In this document: positions 15,267 to 21,772 of the stretch, in pieces
Layout: every line of letters begins with the position of its first letter
Numbering within the stretch: the stretch's first letter is position 1
DNA from: JAAYRQ01 sp035647235
GTDB lineage: Bacteria; Bacillota; Syntrophomonadia; Syntrophomonadales; Syntrophomonadaceae
Direction: 5' to 3'
Assembly (NCBI GenBank): GCA_964514235.1
Contig: CAZEPV010000028.1
Coordinates: 1 to 21,772, forward strand
DNA: 21,772 nt
Position numbers and translations under genes: made by a program
Notes under the pieces: generated by a model
Database searches by the model: none
Seen by the model: only the letters and a program-made list of their open reading frames with translations
Told to the model about the DNA's origin: nothing

Positions 15267-15692
15267 GTAAATCCCCTTTCCCTATTAATTATAATAATAT
15301 GCTACCTAATTAGACTGAGTCTTTATTATATTTAATCCTTATAGCTATTTAGCATATATTAAAAAATCTGTGTTAAAAATAATTGTTATAGAAATTCAGT
15401 ATATGATTTCTAAACAAAAATCCTTCAAATTCACAAGAATAGTTTTTAAAATACGCCACAAACCCTCTTTAATACCTATATCTCTTTTCTGCAAAAGAGT
15501 AAAAATCCCTTTTGGTAAAGGGATTTCAAGTTATTTGAAAATTTGAATTATCCAGATACTAGGTGAAGAATTTTAGATTTGAAACTTTAAGATAATTTCT
15601 ATTTGGCAGATTATTTGAAGGGATATCATCAGCAATATAAAATGGGATTATAAAGATAAAAACCACCATAACCTTTTTCTTTTATAAATCCT
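15267..15692. other. Non-coding gap between DUF262 gene and the MMPL operon
   Basis: 426 bases, very AT-rich, with no convincing reading frame. It holds the terminator of the MMPL operon, a second hairpin next to it (CTCTTTT-CTGC-AAAAGAG, 15482-15499), a minus-strand TATAAT (15288-15293) as a possible -10 for the DUF262 gene without a good -35, and the odd palindrome AGACTGAGTCT (15313-15323) just upstream of that -10, a possible operator. Confidence 0.5.
15503..15526 (-). terminator. Rho-independent terminator of the MMPL operon
   Basis: A perfect 10-bp stem AAATCCCTTT-TGGT-AAAGGGATTT, followed on the minus strand by T residues (GGGATTTTTAC). It lies downstream of the xxxLxxG-repeat gene and insulates the DUF262 gene from it. 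Confidence 0.8.
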
Positions 15693-17129
15693 TTATCTAT
15701 ATATTTTTGTTCGGGGAAAGAATAGGCCTTTCAACCTACCCCAAAAAGTTTCTTTTGGGATTGCTTCTATGTTATCGGGCCGACTTTCCTTTTGAATAGG
15801 AGCAGTATTAAAAACGAATTGCACCGCCCTAACATTTTCATTTTCACTAGATACGAATGATGGGGGTATATAATCAGAAGTATCTAAATTACCAGTTAAA
15901 TCATCAATCATATTATTTATTTTATGGGGCATATGCTTACTTTCCTTATTTAATTTAGTCAGTCCATCTGATAATTCCCCTGCACCGTAGGCTAAACCCT
16001 TTGTACCTTCTGTTAATGATGTAATGGCAAAATCAATTTTATCATATTTAGAAGCTAACTGGGACAGCCCATAAGTATAATCTTTTAATCCTTGATGAAA
16101 TTCAGCATAATTAATAGCTAATGATTTAAGCCCGAATGACAATTCATTATTGCCTAATTTAGCCGATGAACTACTGAGGGTGTCTATTGATTCTAGGATT
16201 ACAGTTGAAGCATTAATTAGGGCAGGTGAATTTTCATTAAGCACTACTATTCCCGTTTGATATTCTGCAGAACCAGTTTGCAAAGATTGGACACCCCTGG
16301 TTAGTGAATCAAGACCACTTTCAAGGCCACTAGCAGCATCACTCAGTTGTCCAGTCGCTTTGAATAATTCATTTAGATCTTTTTCCATTGCAGATGTATC
16401 TGGTAATTCTAGATTCATCACAAATGGAGCCGCATTAATTGATATGCCCTCCATAGCAAAATCTGTAACATTTGCATTAATAGACATATAGCCATCAGTA
16501 TTAGGCATAACTGTAAAGGTGATTATTTTATCCCGCCCCGAGTTAGCCATTACTCCCCCATCAGCTATAATATCCCTACATTTATCAGTATCCAAAGTAA
16601 TTGCAAACTGCAAGATATAATTTTCAAAAAATGCCCCAGCTACCCTTTCATTTTTCTTACTAACAATTTCTATATTCAAATTACCAGACTGTCCTATTAA
16701 TTCTGAGGCCGTGATTCCTTCACTATCTAAGCTATAATTAATGCAAATTTCCCAAGGCAGTTCAAGTGTTTTCATATTGCCCTGGTAGAAGAAGTTGCCT
16801 ACATCAGCATAGCTGCTTATTTTATTATCACTATGTTCAATATCGTGTAGATTAGTAAGGTTTTTAACTAGTTCATATTGTCCATAATCTGTAATCTTTC
16901 CTGCCTTTACTACATCTAATATATTTATAATATATATACCTTGCGGTTTTCCACTATAATTGAGCTTGCCATATACAACTTCCTCTTTAGACGATATTTT
17001 CCCCATTTCAGAATTTACAGTTGGGCTAGTTTCAGATTTAATTTCTTGACCATTACAGGCAAATGTATAAGAAAAGGACAATAATACTAGGATAGTTAGA
17101 CCTGCGAAAAAAATTTTTATTCTAGCCAA
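15693..17129 (-). CDS. Exported xxxLxxG heptad-repeat protein (YhgE/Pip-like soluble region)
   Basis: 478 residues. An N-terminal hydrophobic signal (about 1-24, ending 'YTFAC', not a clear lipobox) exports it. Residues about 250-400 are helical with repeated x3-Leu-x2-Gly spacing ('GLESGLDSLTRGVQSLQTG', 'GTKGLAYGAGELSDGLTKL'), the pattern of the long extracellular stalk of YhgE/Pip and related ABC-2/MMPL partner proteins. Unlike those, no transmembrane helices follow; it ends in a basic tail. The N-terminal 240 residues are a beta-rich region not recognised. The TTG start has AAAGGGGG upstream and overlaps the MMPL gene by 8 bases, so translation is coupled. Likely role: an exoplasmic partner of the transporter (inference). 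Confidence 0.75.
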   Translation of the reverse strand: MARIKIFFAGLTILVLLSFSYTFACNGQEIKSETSPTVNSEMGKISSKEEVVYGKLNYSGKPQGIYIINILDVVKAGKITDYGQYELVKNLTNLHDIEHSDNKISSYADVGNFFYQGNMKTLELPWEICINYSLDSEGITASELIGQSGNLNIEIVSKKNERVAGAFFENYILQFAITLDTDKCRDIIADGGVMANSGRDKIITFTVMPNTDGYMSINANVTDFAMEGISINAAPFVMNLELPDTSAMEKDLNELFKATGQLSDAASGLESGLDSLTRGVQSLQTGSAEYQTGIVVLNENSPALINASTVILESIDTLSSSSAKLGNNELSFGLKSLAINYAEFHQGLKDYTYGLSQLASKYDKIDFAITSLTEGTKGLAYGAGELSDGLTKLNKESKHMPHKINNMIDDLTGNLDTSDYIPPSFVSSENENVRAVQFVFNTAPIQKESRPDNIEAIPKETFWGRLKGLFFPRTKIYR

Positions 17130-19194
17130 GGCTTTTACCCCCTTTAAAAAAGTTTGTTTTCCAAGTAGTTAGAAATATAGATTTATCTAAGAAAAAAAGC
17201 AGGGCAGGTAAAAATAAGACCACCATTAGTACAGATATCAAGGTACCCCGTCCCAATAAAATACCTAGTTCAGAGATAATACGATCACTTGAAACCAGGC
17301 CCAGACAAAATCCAGCAGAAGCCAGTATTGAGCCAGAAGTAAATATGGAGCCAGTTGTTTCACCCAAGCTTTGTTTTACAGCCTCTTTTTTGCCCATAAT
17401 ACGGCGGCTATGCATATAATGGTCTGTCAATAAGATGGCATAATCTATGGTAGCACCTAACTGGACAGTACTTATAACTAGAAAGCCTATGTAACACAAG
17501 GCATTTCCAGTAAAATAGGGAATTGCGAGATTAACCCATATAGAGGTTTTAATGGTCAAAAGTAATAATATTGGTAGTGATATAGAACGGAAGGTTAATA
17601 ATATAACTGCAGCTATAGCCAGAGTCGCTATTAAGTTGACTTTAGTAGTATCGCTTTCTACTGCATTTTTTATATCATAAAGATTAACGCTTTTACCAAG
17701 CATATGGAAACTTTCCCCGTAATATTGGGAGGCAATGGATTGTATTTTTTCTACCATGGTAAAAGCAATTTCCCCTTCTGATTCAGTCTTAGTATTTAGA
17801 ATAATACGAGCATAATTAGCCGAATAGAATTTTTTAGTCACCTCTTGGTTTACAAATTCGGGTGGTATAGCTGCACTTACCGTAGTTGGGTAATCAATAA
17901 CACTGGTTACATGGGGGATTTTACTGAGTTCCTTGCTTAGCATTTCTTCCCTGGCCCGATCACCTTTAGGAAGCAAAACTACTATAGGATTATTGCTGCC
18001 AAATACTTCATTAATCTTAATCGAGTCCAGGCCAAAACGGCTACTTTCTGATACTTCACTGCCAATACCATAAATAAATGCATTGTTTTGCTGGGCTAGA
18101 AAACTGGGCACAAGAATAATCGCTACTAAAATAATTATAATAAGCCTGAATTTGAATATAGCCTTACCGATATTTTCGAAACTGGGTATTACCCTTCTGT
18201 GTCTAGTCCTATCAATCCACTTATAGGAGAATAAAGTTACAGCAGGCAAAAAAACTATTACGGTAATAAAACTGAAAATAATACCCTTGACCAGATTAAT
18301 CCCTAAGTCAGAACCTATCCGAAAATCCATAAACAATAAAGCCATAAAACCAAACAGTGTTGTAGAAGCACTGGCTAATATTGTGGGTAATGAACGTTTT
18401 ATAGCCATAGACATGGCCTTATAGATATCATTAGTTTTTTGCCGATTAACATTAAAACTCTGCAATAAAAATATAGCATAATCTAGAGATACTGCTAGTT
18501 GCAATATCGGGCTAATGGCTAAAGTAATAAATGAAATTTCCCCTAGAAAAACATTAGTACCTAAATTTATTAATACTGCTATTCCTATAGTTCCTAAAAA
18601 TAAGATAGGTTCAAACCAACTAGTAGTAACTAATATTAAGATAATCGCAATAATCGGAACTAGTATGACCATGGCCCTAGTTGATTCACTCCTGGCCATG
18701 GACTGCTGGGTCACCACATCTATAAAATCACCAGATACAGCATCCGTATCTTTAATCAGACCATATATTTCATTTGCTACTTCTGCTTCTAGTCCTTCAC
18801 TAACCGTAATTGAAAATAAAGCATTTTTATACCGATAATATTCTTCTACAATGCTACTATCAGCCATTTCAAGTGGTGTTTTGATATTAATATTATCATC
18901 TAGCCACATTACCGAAGAAATACCAGGGATATTTTTGAGTTTTTCTTTGTAAGCTAGGGATTCTTGCAGGGTAAGATCGGTCACCATCACAAGCCCATTT
19001 GGAATAGGCTCCTCAAATTCTTCCTGCATCAATTTTAGTGATTTTGTTGAACCTGCCTCACTAGGAAGATAATCAATTATATTATAATTAATAGAAACCG
19101 TGAGGGCTAATAAGCCACATATGATGGCTACAAGAATAAAAGATATTACGATTGTTTTTTTATGTTTAATTATTTTATCAATTAAAAAATCCAC
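17122..19194 (-). CDS. MMPL/RND-family transporter
   Basis: 690 residues in two similar halves. Each has one N-terminal helix, an exoplasmic loop domain (about 35-165 and 370-500) and five further helices, giving 12 membrane segments. Typical lines are 'SPILQLAVSLDYAIFLLQSF' (helix 4 region with Asp-Tyr) and in the second half 'VQLGATIDYAILLTDHYM'. These Asp-Tyr pairs belong to the proton relay of MMPL proteins. Members export lipids, antimicrobials or sterol-like compounds by proton motive force; the substrate here is unknown. The GTG start has AAGGTG 5 bases upstream. It forms an operon with the downstream exported protein. An inverted repeat ATTCTTAGAAT (19269-19279) upstream could be an operator. 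Confidence 0.93.
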   Translation of the reverse strand: MDFLIDKIIKHKKTIVISFILVAIICGLLALTVSINYNIIDYLPSEAGSTKSLKLMQEEFEEPIPNGLVMVTDLTLQESLAYKEKLKNIPGISSVMWLDDNINIKTPLEMADSSIVEEYYRYKNALFSITVSEGLEAEVANEIYGLIKDTDAVSGDFIDVVTQQSMARSESTRAMVILVPIIAIILILVTTSWFEPILFLGTIGIAVLINLGTNVFLGEISFITLAISPILQLAVSLDYAIFLLQSFNVNRQKTNDIYKAMSMAIKRSLPTILASASTTLFGFMALLFMDFRIGSDLGINLVKGIIFSFITVIVFLPAVTLFSYKWIDRTRHRRVIPSFENIGKAIFKFRLIIIILVAIILVPSFLAQQNNAFIYGIGSEVSESSRFGLDSIKINEVFGSNNPIVVLLPKGDRAREEMLSKELSKIPHVTSVIDYPTTVSAAIPPEFVNQEVTKKFYSANYARIILNTKTESEGEIAFTMVEKIQSIASQYYGESFHMLGKSVNLYDIKNAVESDTTKVNLIATLAIAAVILLTFRSISLPILLLLTIKTSIWVNLAIPYFTGNALCYIGFLVISTVQLGATIDYAILLTDHYMHSRRIMGKKEAVKQSLGETTGSIFTSGSILASAGFCLGLVSSDRIISELGILLGRGTLISVLMVVLFLPALLFFLDKSIFLTTWKTNFFKGGKSLG

Positions 19195-19555
19195 AAATTC
19201 ACCTTGCTATATCCTATAAATCATAATTTTAATTGCTCTTCATATTATGGCTATAATATTGGGTAGGGATTCTTAGAATTTGAAATTTATTAATTAAAAA
19301 GACTAAAAACTAGCCAATAAAGTAGTACTCCTCTCGAGGGTCTTGAAAAATAAAAAGCCGCAGGATTTATTATCCTACGGCTTGTATGGGATTTTTTTAA
19401 TTTGGATATTTGTAAATAATGATGAAGAAACTAATTTAACCAAGCGATACAGGTTTTTTGTATTCTCCATATTTTTTCAACTTTTCATGGAATTTAACTA
19501 AAAGAAAAGACTCATATTGACCGAATAACCATTTACACGGAAATATGGATACCCC
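19195..19555. other. Non-coding gap between the MMPL operon and the higA remnant
   Basis: 361 bases. It contains the palindrome ATTCTTAGAAT (19269-19279) in the MMPL leader, a hairpin terminator (19355-19383), and a stretch at 19439-19555 which on the minus strand continues open for 38 codons beyond the higA stop but does not match the antitoxin family. That stretch may be the end of another, lost element. Confidence 0.45.
19355..19383 (-). terminator. Rho-independent terminator downstream of the higA remnant
   Basis: A 12-bp stem with one mismatch (AAGCCG-x-AGGAT paired with ATCCT-x-CGGCTT), a 5-base loop, then TTTTTATTTTT on the minus strand. It ends any transcript coming from the higBA remnant before the MMPL leader. 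Confidence 0.8.
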
Positions 19556-19861
19556 CTAAGGAAACTTTCTTGCCAGTTCAACATCTGCATCCATTGTATT
19601 TTCCGCTTCAGCCCTAGCAAGCTTTTCCCTATATATAGACTCTAGGTTACTCCAAAAGTGAGCTGGTATACCTAACACCATCTCCAGCCGTACAGCTACA
19701 TCTGTTGTTAAACGCACATCGCCATTAATAAGTCTGCTGATATGCTTCTCAGAAAGATCCATTCTGGAAGCCAACTCCTTCTAGCTCATTTTTCTATCAA
19801 TGAGCTGCTCTTTAATTGTAGCGCCAGGCGGTGTAGCGACAATACTACGGCTCCTTTTCAT
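19556..19861 (-). pseudogene. higA: HigA-type antitoxin, interrupted by an amber codon and truncated
   Basis: The ATG at 19861 has a perfect GAGGAGG 7 bases upstream and opens a HigA-like frame: 'MKRSRSIVATPPGATIKEQL', then 'RKMS-stop-KELASRMDLS', 'KHISRLINGDVRLTTDVAV' (helix-turn-helix) and 'LGIPAHFWSNLE'. Codon 27 (19781-19783) is TAG where the family normally has Gln ('MSQKELA'), a single CAG-to-TAG change. The frame then stops again after 'ELARKFP', where long HigA proteins continue with several hundred residues. The antitoxin would have been a DNA-binding neutraliser of HigB and autorepressor of the operon. A 72-residue C-terminal piece could restart at TTG 19774 or ATG 19762 but would lack part of the fold. 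Confidence 0.85.
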
Positions 19862-19898
19862 GCTTATTCCTCCTCTTAATTGTCTGATTGCACCATTA

Positions 19899-20193
19899 TT
19901 AGTGATAATCAATTATCTCTATAATGTACGCAATCTGAACTTCATTTCCTTTCTTTTCAAACACAAGTCGGTATGGGTGAAACAAATCAACAGCATATTG
20001 GTTTCCTCGGTTGCCAATCAATGGGTGACATCTACCAATCCTATACTAAATCATCATTTCAATTGAGGAAGCAGCCTCAATTTGATCAATCCTTTGCTGT
20101 ATCTTTCTGCCACTTCTTTTCCATGTTTTTCCCAGCCTCGTAAGCATTGGTACATGCCGCCTCAATCTTACGATTCTTATATTTGATTAACAA
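19899..20193 (-). pseudogene. higB: HigB-type (RelE fold) toxin, frameshifted and amber-interrupted
   Basis: Reconstructed by hand on the minus strand from TTG 20193: 'LLIKYKNRKIEAACTNAYEA', then after a shift 'KHGKEVAE', after another shift 'IQQRIDQIEAASSIEMMI', then TAG, then 'YRIGRCHPLIGNRGNQYAV', 'HPYRLVFEKKGNEVQIAYII' and 'IDYH'. The span is 295 bases; restoring one A in each of two A-runs gives 297, exactly 98 codons plus stop, the normal size. The TAG replaces a family Gln. The ribosome-dependent mRNA nuclease is therefore dead. It lies 37 bases upstream of higA, the classical HigBA order. Confidence 0.85.
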
Positions 20194-20484
20194 TCCACCA
20201 CCCCGAATCAATTAACCTCTAAGGTAAATCCATTTTGCCACCGATTCAGGTAGGATTCAATTATAGTCTAGTCACAGCTACTAATATGTCAATGCTTTGT
20301 CCTAAGTAAAAATCTTAGTCATACTGACATTATGGCAACTGAGTATTGCATGTTTAGTAACCTTTGCTTTCTATCATCCTGAGGCGGGGGCCGAAGGGTC
20401 TTCCCCCTTAAATCTCTACACAAAAATACCTCCCAGTAGTTAAACTACTTTGGAGGTATAACATTTTTTTAATCAGCATTATTT
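20194..20484. other. Non-coding gap between higB remnant and Rpn gene
   Basis: 291 bases. On the minus strand TTGACA (20287-20292) and TATAAT (20260-20265) look like the old higBA promoter, but their 21-base spacing is too long to be efficient. A G/C-rich tract at 20374-20407 (ATCCTGAGGC, GGGGGCCGAAGGG) differs from its AT-rich surroundings and resembles dispersed intergenic repeats. A terminator lies at the right end. Confidence 0.45.
20426..20459 (-). terminator. Rho-independent terminator of the Rpn-family gene
   Basis: Outer stem ATACCTCC / GGAGGTAT (8 bp), a small internal bulge, inner stem AGTAGT / ACTACT (6 bp) and a TAA loop. On the minus strand it is followed by ATTTTTG. It lies 26 bases past the stop codon. 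Confidence 0.85.
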
Positions 20485-21522
20485 CTAGTTCTCTATTTCC
20501 TTTTTCAGCTCTTCTATTTCCCCTAAAGAGAATTCAGAAGCTTCGGCTACTTGCTCAGAGGATATTCTCATTCTTAAAAGCTTCTTAGCCATTTCCCGTT
20601 TTCCAGCTAATAATCCCTTTTCAATTCCCTCTTCCCTGCCTTTTTCCATCAATTCCTCTGCTAGGGTCATGGCTTCTTGTCTGCCTTTTTCCATTAATCT
20701 TTCCGCTAAGGTCATGATTAGCTCACCGCCTTCCTTGGATACTTGGTCTGCTATGGTTTGCAGTTCTGTTTCGCTTATATCATCTCTAATACTTATTATA
20801 TAGGTTACAACTTCACTTATGTAGTAAGTGGCTATGTCTTTATCTTTGGCTTTGGTATATATTATTAGGGCTCGTATGAATATTTCTATTACTTGTTCTT
20901 TACTTACGAATCTAGCCTTACTGAAGGTTTCTATTACTATAGCATGTTCTTCTTCTAAGTCTATTTTATCATATTCTTGGCCCAAGGATAAATCTATTAA
21001 TAGATATTGGTAGTTAGGAATATATTTTTTTATGATGTCTGGCAGGTTTTTATAGTGGGGTATCATTTCTCCTAGGCTGCGTTTTATATTCCATTTATTT
21101 TTGTCATGGTAGACTACTAAAGGTATTATTATGGGTAGCTCTATTTCGTTTGTTTTTAGGATTTTGTTTTCGGCTTTTTTGCTTTCTACATCATTTCTTA
21201 TTTTTTCTTCCCAGATGCTTATTATGTATTTTAAGACTTGAAATATTACCATTCTGTCGGGATATGATTTGTGTTCTAGGAGGAAGGTTATGTAGGCTTT
21301 TTCTCCTTTTATCTCGGCTTTATAGACTAGGTCAGTGAATTGTTCTTCGAGTTCTTTAGTTAGATAGCTAGTCGGTTCGGATGATAGGGTATTTATATTT
21401 ACTAGGTCTACTAGTTCCCTAGGTAAATAGTTTTTAAGAAAGTCTTTAGCAAAGTCTATTTTACCAAAGGTGGCTTTAAAGTATGCATCATGGGGATTAT
21501 GGATTGGACTTCTTTCACTCAT
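20485..21522 (-). CDS. Rpn-family PD-(D/E)XK nuclease (recombination-promoting / transposase-like)
   Basis: 345 residues. The start 'NPHDAYFKATFGKIDFAKDF' is the hallmark of the family. The nuclease core follows with 'FTDLVYKAEIKGEKAYITFL' (catalytic Asp in 'TDLVY'), then 'LLEHKSYPD' (E-x-K) and 'FQVLKYI'. Known: E. coli RpnA-type proteins cut DNA and promote RecA-independent recombination; short C-terminal isoforms can inhibit the nuclease. The C-terminal third here is a helical region with a 15-residue tandem repeat ('MTLAERLMEKGRQEA' / 'MTLAEELMEKGREEG'), then 'EKGLLAGKREMAKKLL', a common Rpn tail. GGTGG precedes the ATG. It is monocistronic with a good promoter and terminator. Confidence 0.92.
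   Translation of the reverse strand: MSERSPIHNPHDAYFKATFGKIDFAKDFLKNYLPRELVDLVNINTLSSEPTSYLTKELEEQFTDLVYKAEIKGEKAYITFLLEHKSYPDRMVIFQVLKYIISIWEEKIRNDVESKKAENKILKTNEIELPIIIPLVVYHDKNKWNIKRSLGEMIPHYKNLPDIIKKYIPNYQYLLIDLSLGQEYDKIDLEEEHAIVIETFSKARFVSKEQVIEIFIRALIIYTKAKDKDIATYYISEVVTYIISIRDDISETELQTIADQVSKEGGELIMTLAERLMEKGRQEAMTLAEELMEKGREEGIEKGLLAGKREMAKKLLRMRISSEQVAEASEFSLGEIEELKKEIEN
20636..20725 (-). repeat. 45-bp tandem duplication inside the Rpn gene
   Basis: Two adjacent 45-base units (20636-20680, 20681-20725) identical at 32 of 45 positions, with the first 14 bases exact (CTGCCTTTTTCCAT). They encode the two copies of the MTLAE-x-LMEKGR-x-E helix, so the copies expand in frame. The divergence shows the duplication is not recent. 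Confidence 0.7.
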
Positions 21523-21572
21523 TTTCCCACCTGCCTTGTTTTATGCCGCAAACATATGTTCACTGTGTTTTT

Positions 21573-21601
21573 AGTATATAGGATGTGGGGGATTTTGGCA
21601 A
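21573..21601 (-). promoter_or_regulatory. Promoter of the Rpn-family gene
   Basis: On the minus strand: TTGCCA -35 (21596-21601), a 17-base spacer and TATACT -10 (21573-21578), each one base from consensus, about 50 bases upstream of the ATG. A perfect palindrome AACATATGTT (21551-21560) lies between the start point and the ribosome site and may be an operator. Confidence 0.7.
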
Positions 21602-21645
21602 TAGGCTATTTTGTTGGTGGTATTATATCATCTACAAATCCCATT

Positions 21646-21721
21646 TTCACAAGGTTTAAACTGCATTGTCAACCTTGTGAATTGTCTCCCAAACGCAGAA
21701 CTGTCCCCGTGTTTGTCGGGG
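21646..21721. repeat. Inverted-repeat cluster at the right edge, possible REP-like or transposon-end sequence
   Basis: TTCACAAGGTT (21646-21656) and AACCTTGTGAA (21671-21681) form a perfect 11-bp stem. After AGAACTGTCCCC follows CCCCG-N7-CGGGG (21705-21721). Read on the minus strand this gives GGGGACAGTTCTG, a phrase seen at the ends of REP-associated or IS200-like elements in clostridia. No transposase reading frame lies within the window, so identification is tentative. Confidence 0.4.
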
Positions 21722-21772
21722 CAATCGGAATCGCCTATTATACACAAGAACCCTTACGATAATAAGTTAGAC

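Noticed and set aside
19800..20066. 88-codon plus-strand reading frame
   Set aside because: It lies antisense to the reconstructed higB and higA remnants and has no recognisable motif or ribosome site; it exists because of their codon pattern.
19556..20193. Genome-wide recoding of TAG as Gln, suggested by two TAG codons replacing Gln
   Set aside because: thrC and the MMPL gene end naturally at TAG, and the toxin also has two frameshifts, so decay is the simpler reading.
21490..21762. 90-codon plus-strand reading frame at the right edge
   Set aside because: It overlaps the Rpn gene start, its promoter and inverted repeats; no ribosome site or known domain.
1..21772. CRISPR array or prophage module
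   Set aside because: No series of regularly spaced repeats, and no integrase, terminase or structural phage genes.

Overview
The window is AT-rich DNA from an anaerobic, low-GC Gram-positive bacterium, most likely a clostridial lineage of the Syntrophomonadaceae/Peptococcaceae type. This rests on strong AGGAGG-like ribosome sites with frequent GTG and TTG starts, a two-iron superoxide reductase, a 610-residue acyl-CoA dehydrogenase of the long kind seen in butyrate oxidisers, and a TAT-exported multi-cluster iron-sulphur protein with a di-haem cytochrome b. The species assignment is inference.

Left part (1-5.0 kb, all on the minus strand): the 5' half of a tRNA-Asp gene with a consensus promoter; a three-gene redox operon (TAT iron-sulphur protein, di-haem cytochrome b, thioredoxin-reductase-like flavoprotein); a FAD oxidoreductase with a C-terminal Rieske domain; and a superoxide reductase with its own terminator. 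The redox operon is the most interesting part. It looks like the electron-transfer half of a formate-dehydrogenase-type enzyme but has no molybdenum catalytic subunit. Its iron-sulphur protein lacks one cluster cysteine, its flavoprotein keeps the CATC active site but has lost the NADPH-binding motifs, and its promoter carries a palindrome over the start point resembling operators of the CsoR/CstR repressors (copper or persulphide sensing).

Middle (5.1-13.4 kb): an ApgM-type phosphotransfer protein convergent with threonine synthase (the family is often proposed to be an alternative homoserine kinase in this setting), an acyl-CoA dehydrogenase ending in a textbook terminator, a DUF2726 membrane-anchored protein, a DUF4349 lipoprotein, an endonuclease/exonuclease/phosphatase-family protein, and, convergent with it, a DUF1848 protein carrying a radical-SAM-like cysteine motif near its C-terminus.

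Right part (13.4-21.8 kb, minus strand, accessory in character): a single-chain DUF262-DUF1524 (GmrSD-like) nuclease that is probably antiviral; a two-gene operon of an xxxLxxG-repeat exported protein and a 12-helix MMPL/RND transporter; a decayed higBA toxin-antitoxin pair (two frameshifts and two amber stops, both where family sequences have Gln, truncated at a junction with unrelated DNA); an Rpn-family PD-(D/E)XK nuclease with a tandemly duplicated C-terminal segment; and intergenic repeats or hairpins at the right edge. No CRISPR array, rRNA, complete insertion sequence or prophage was seen.
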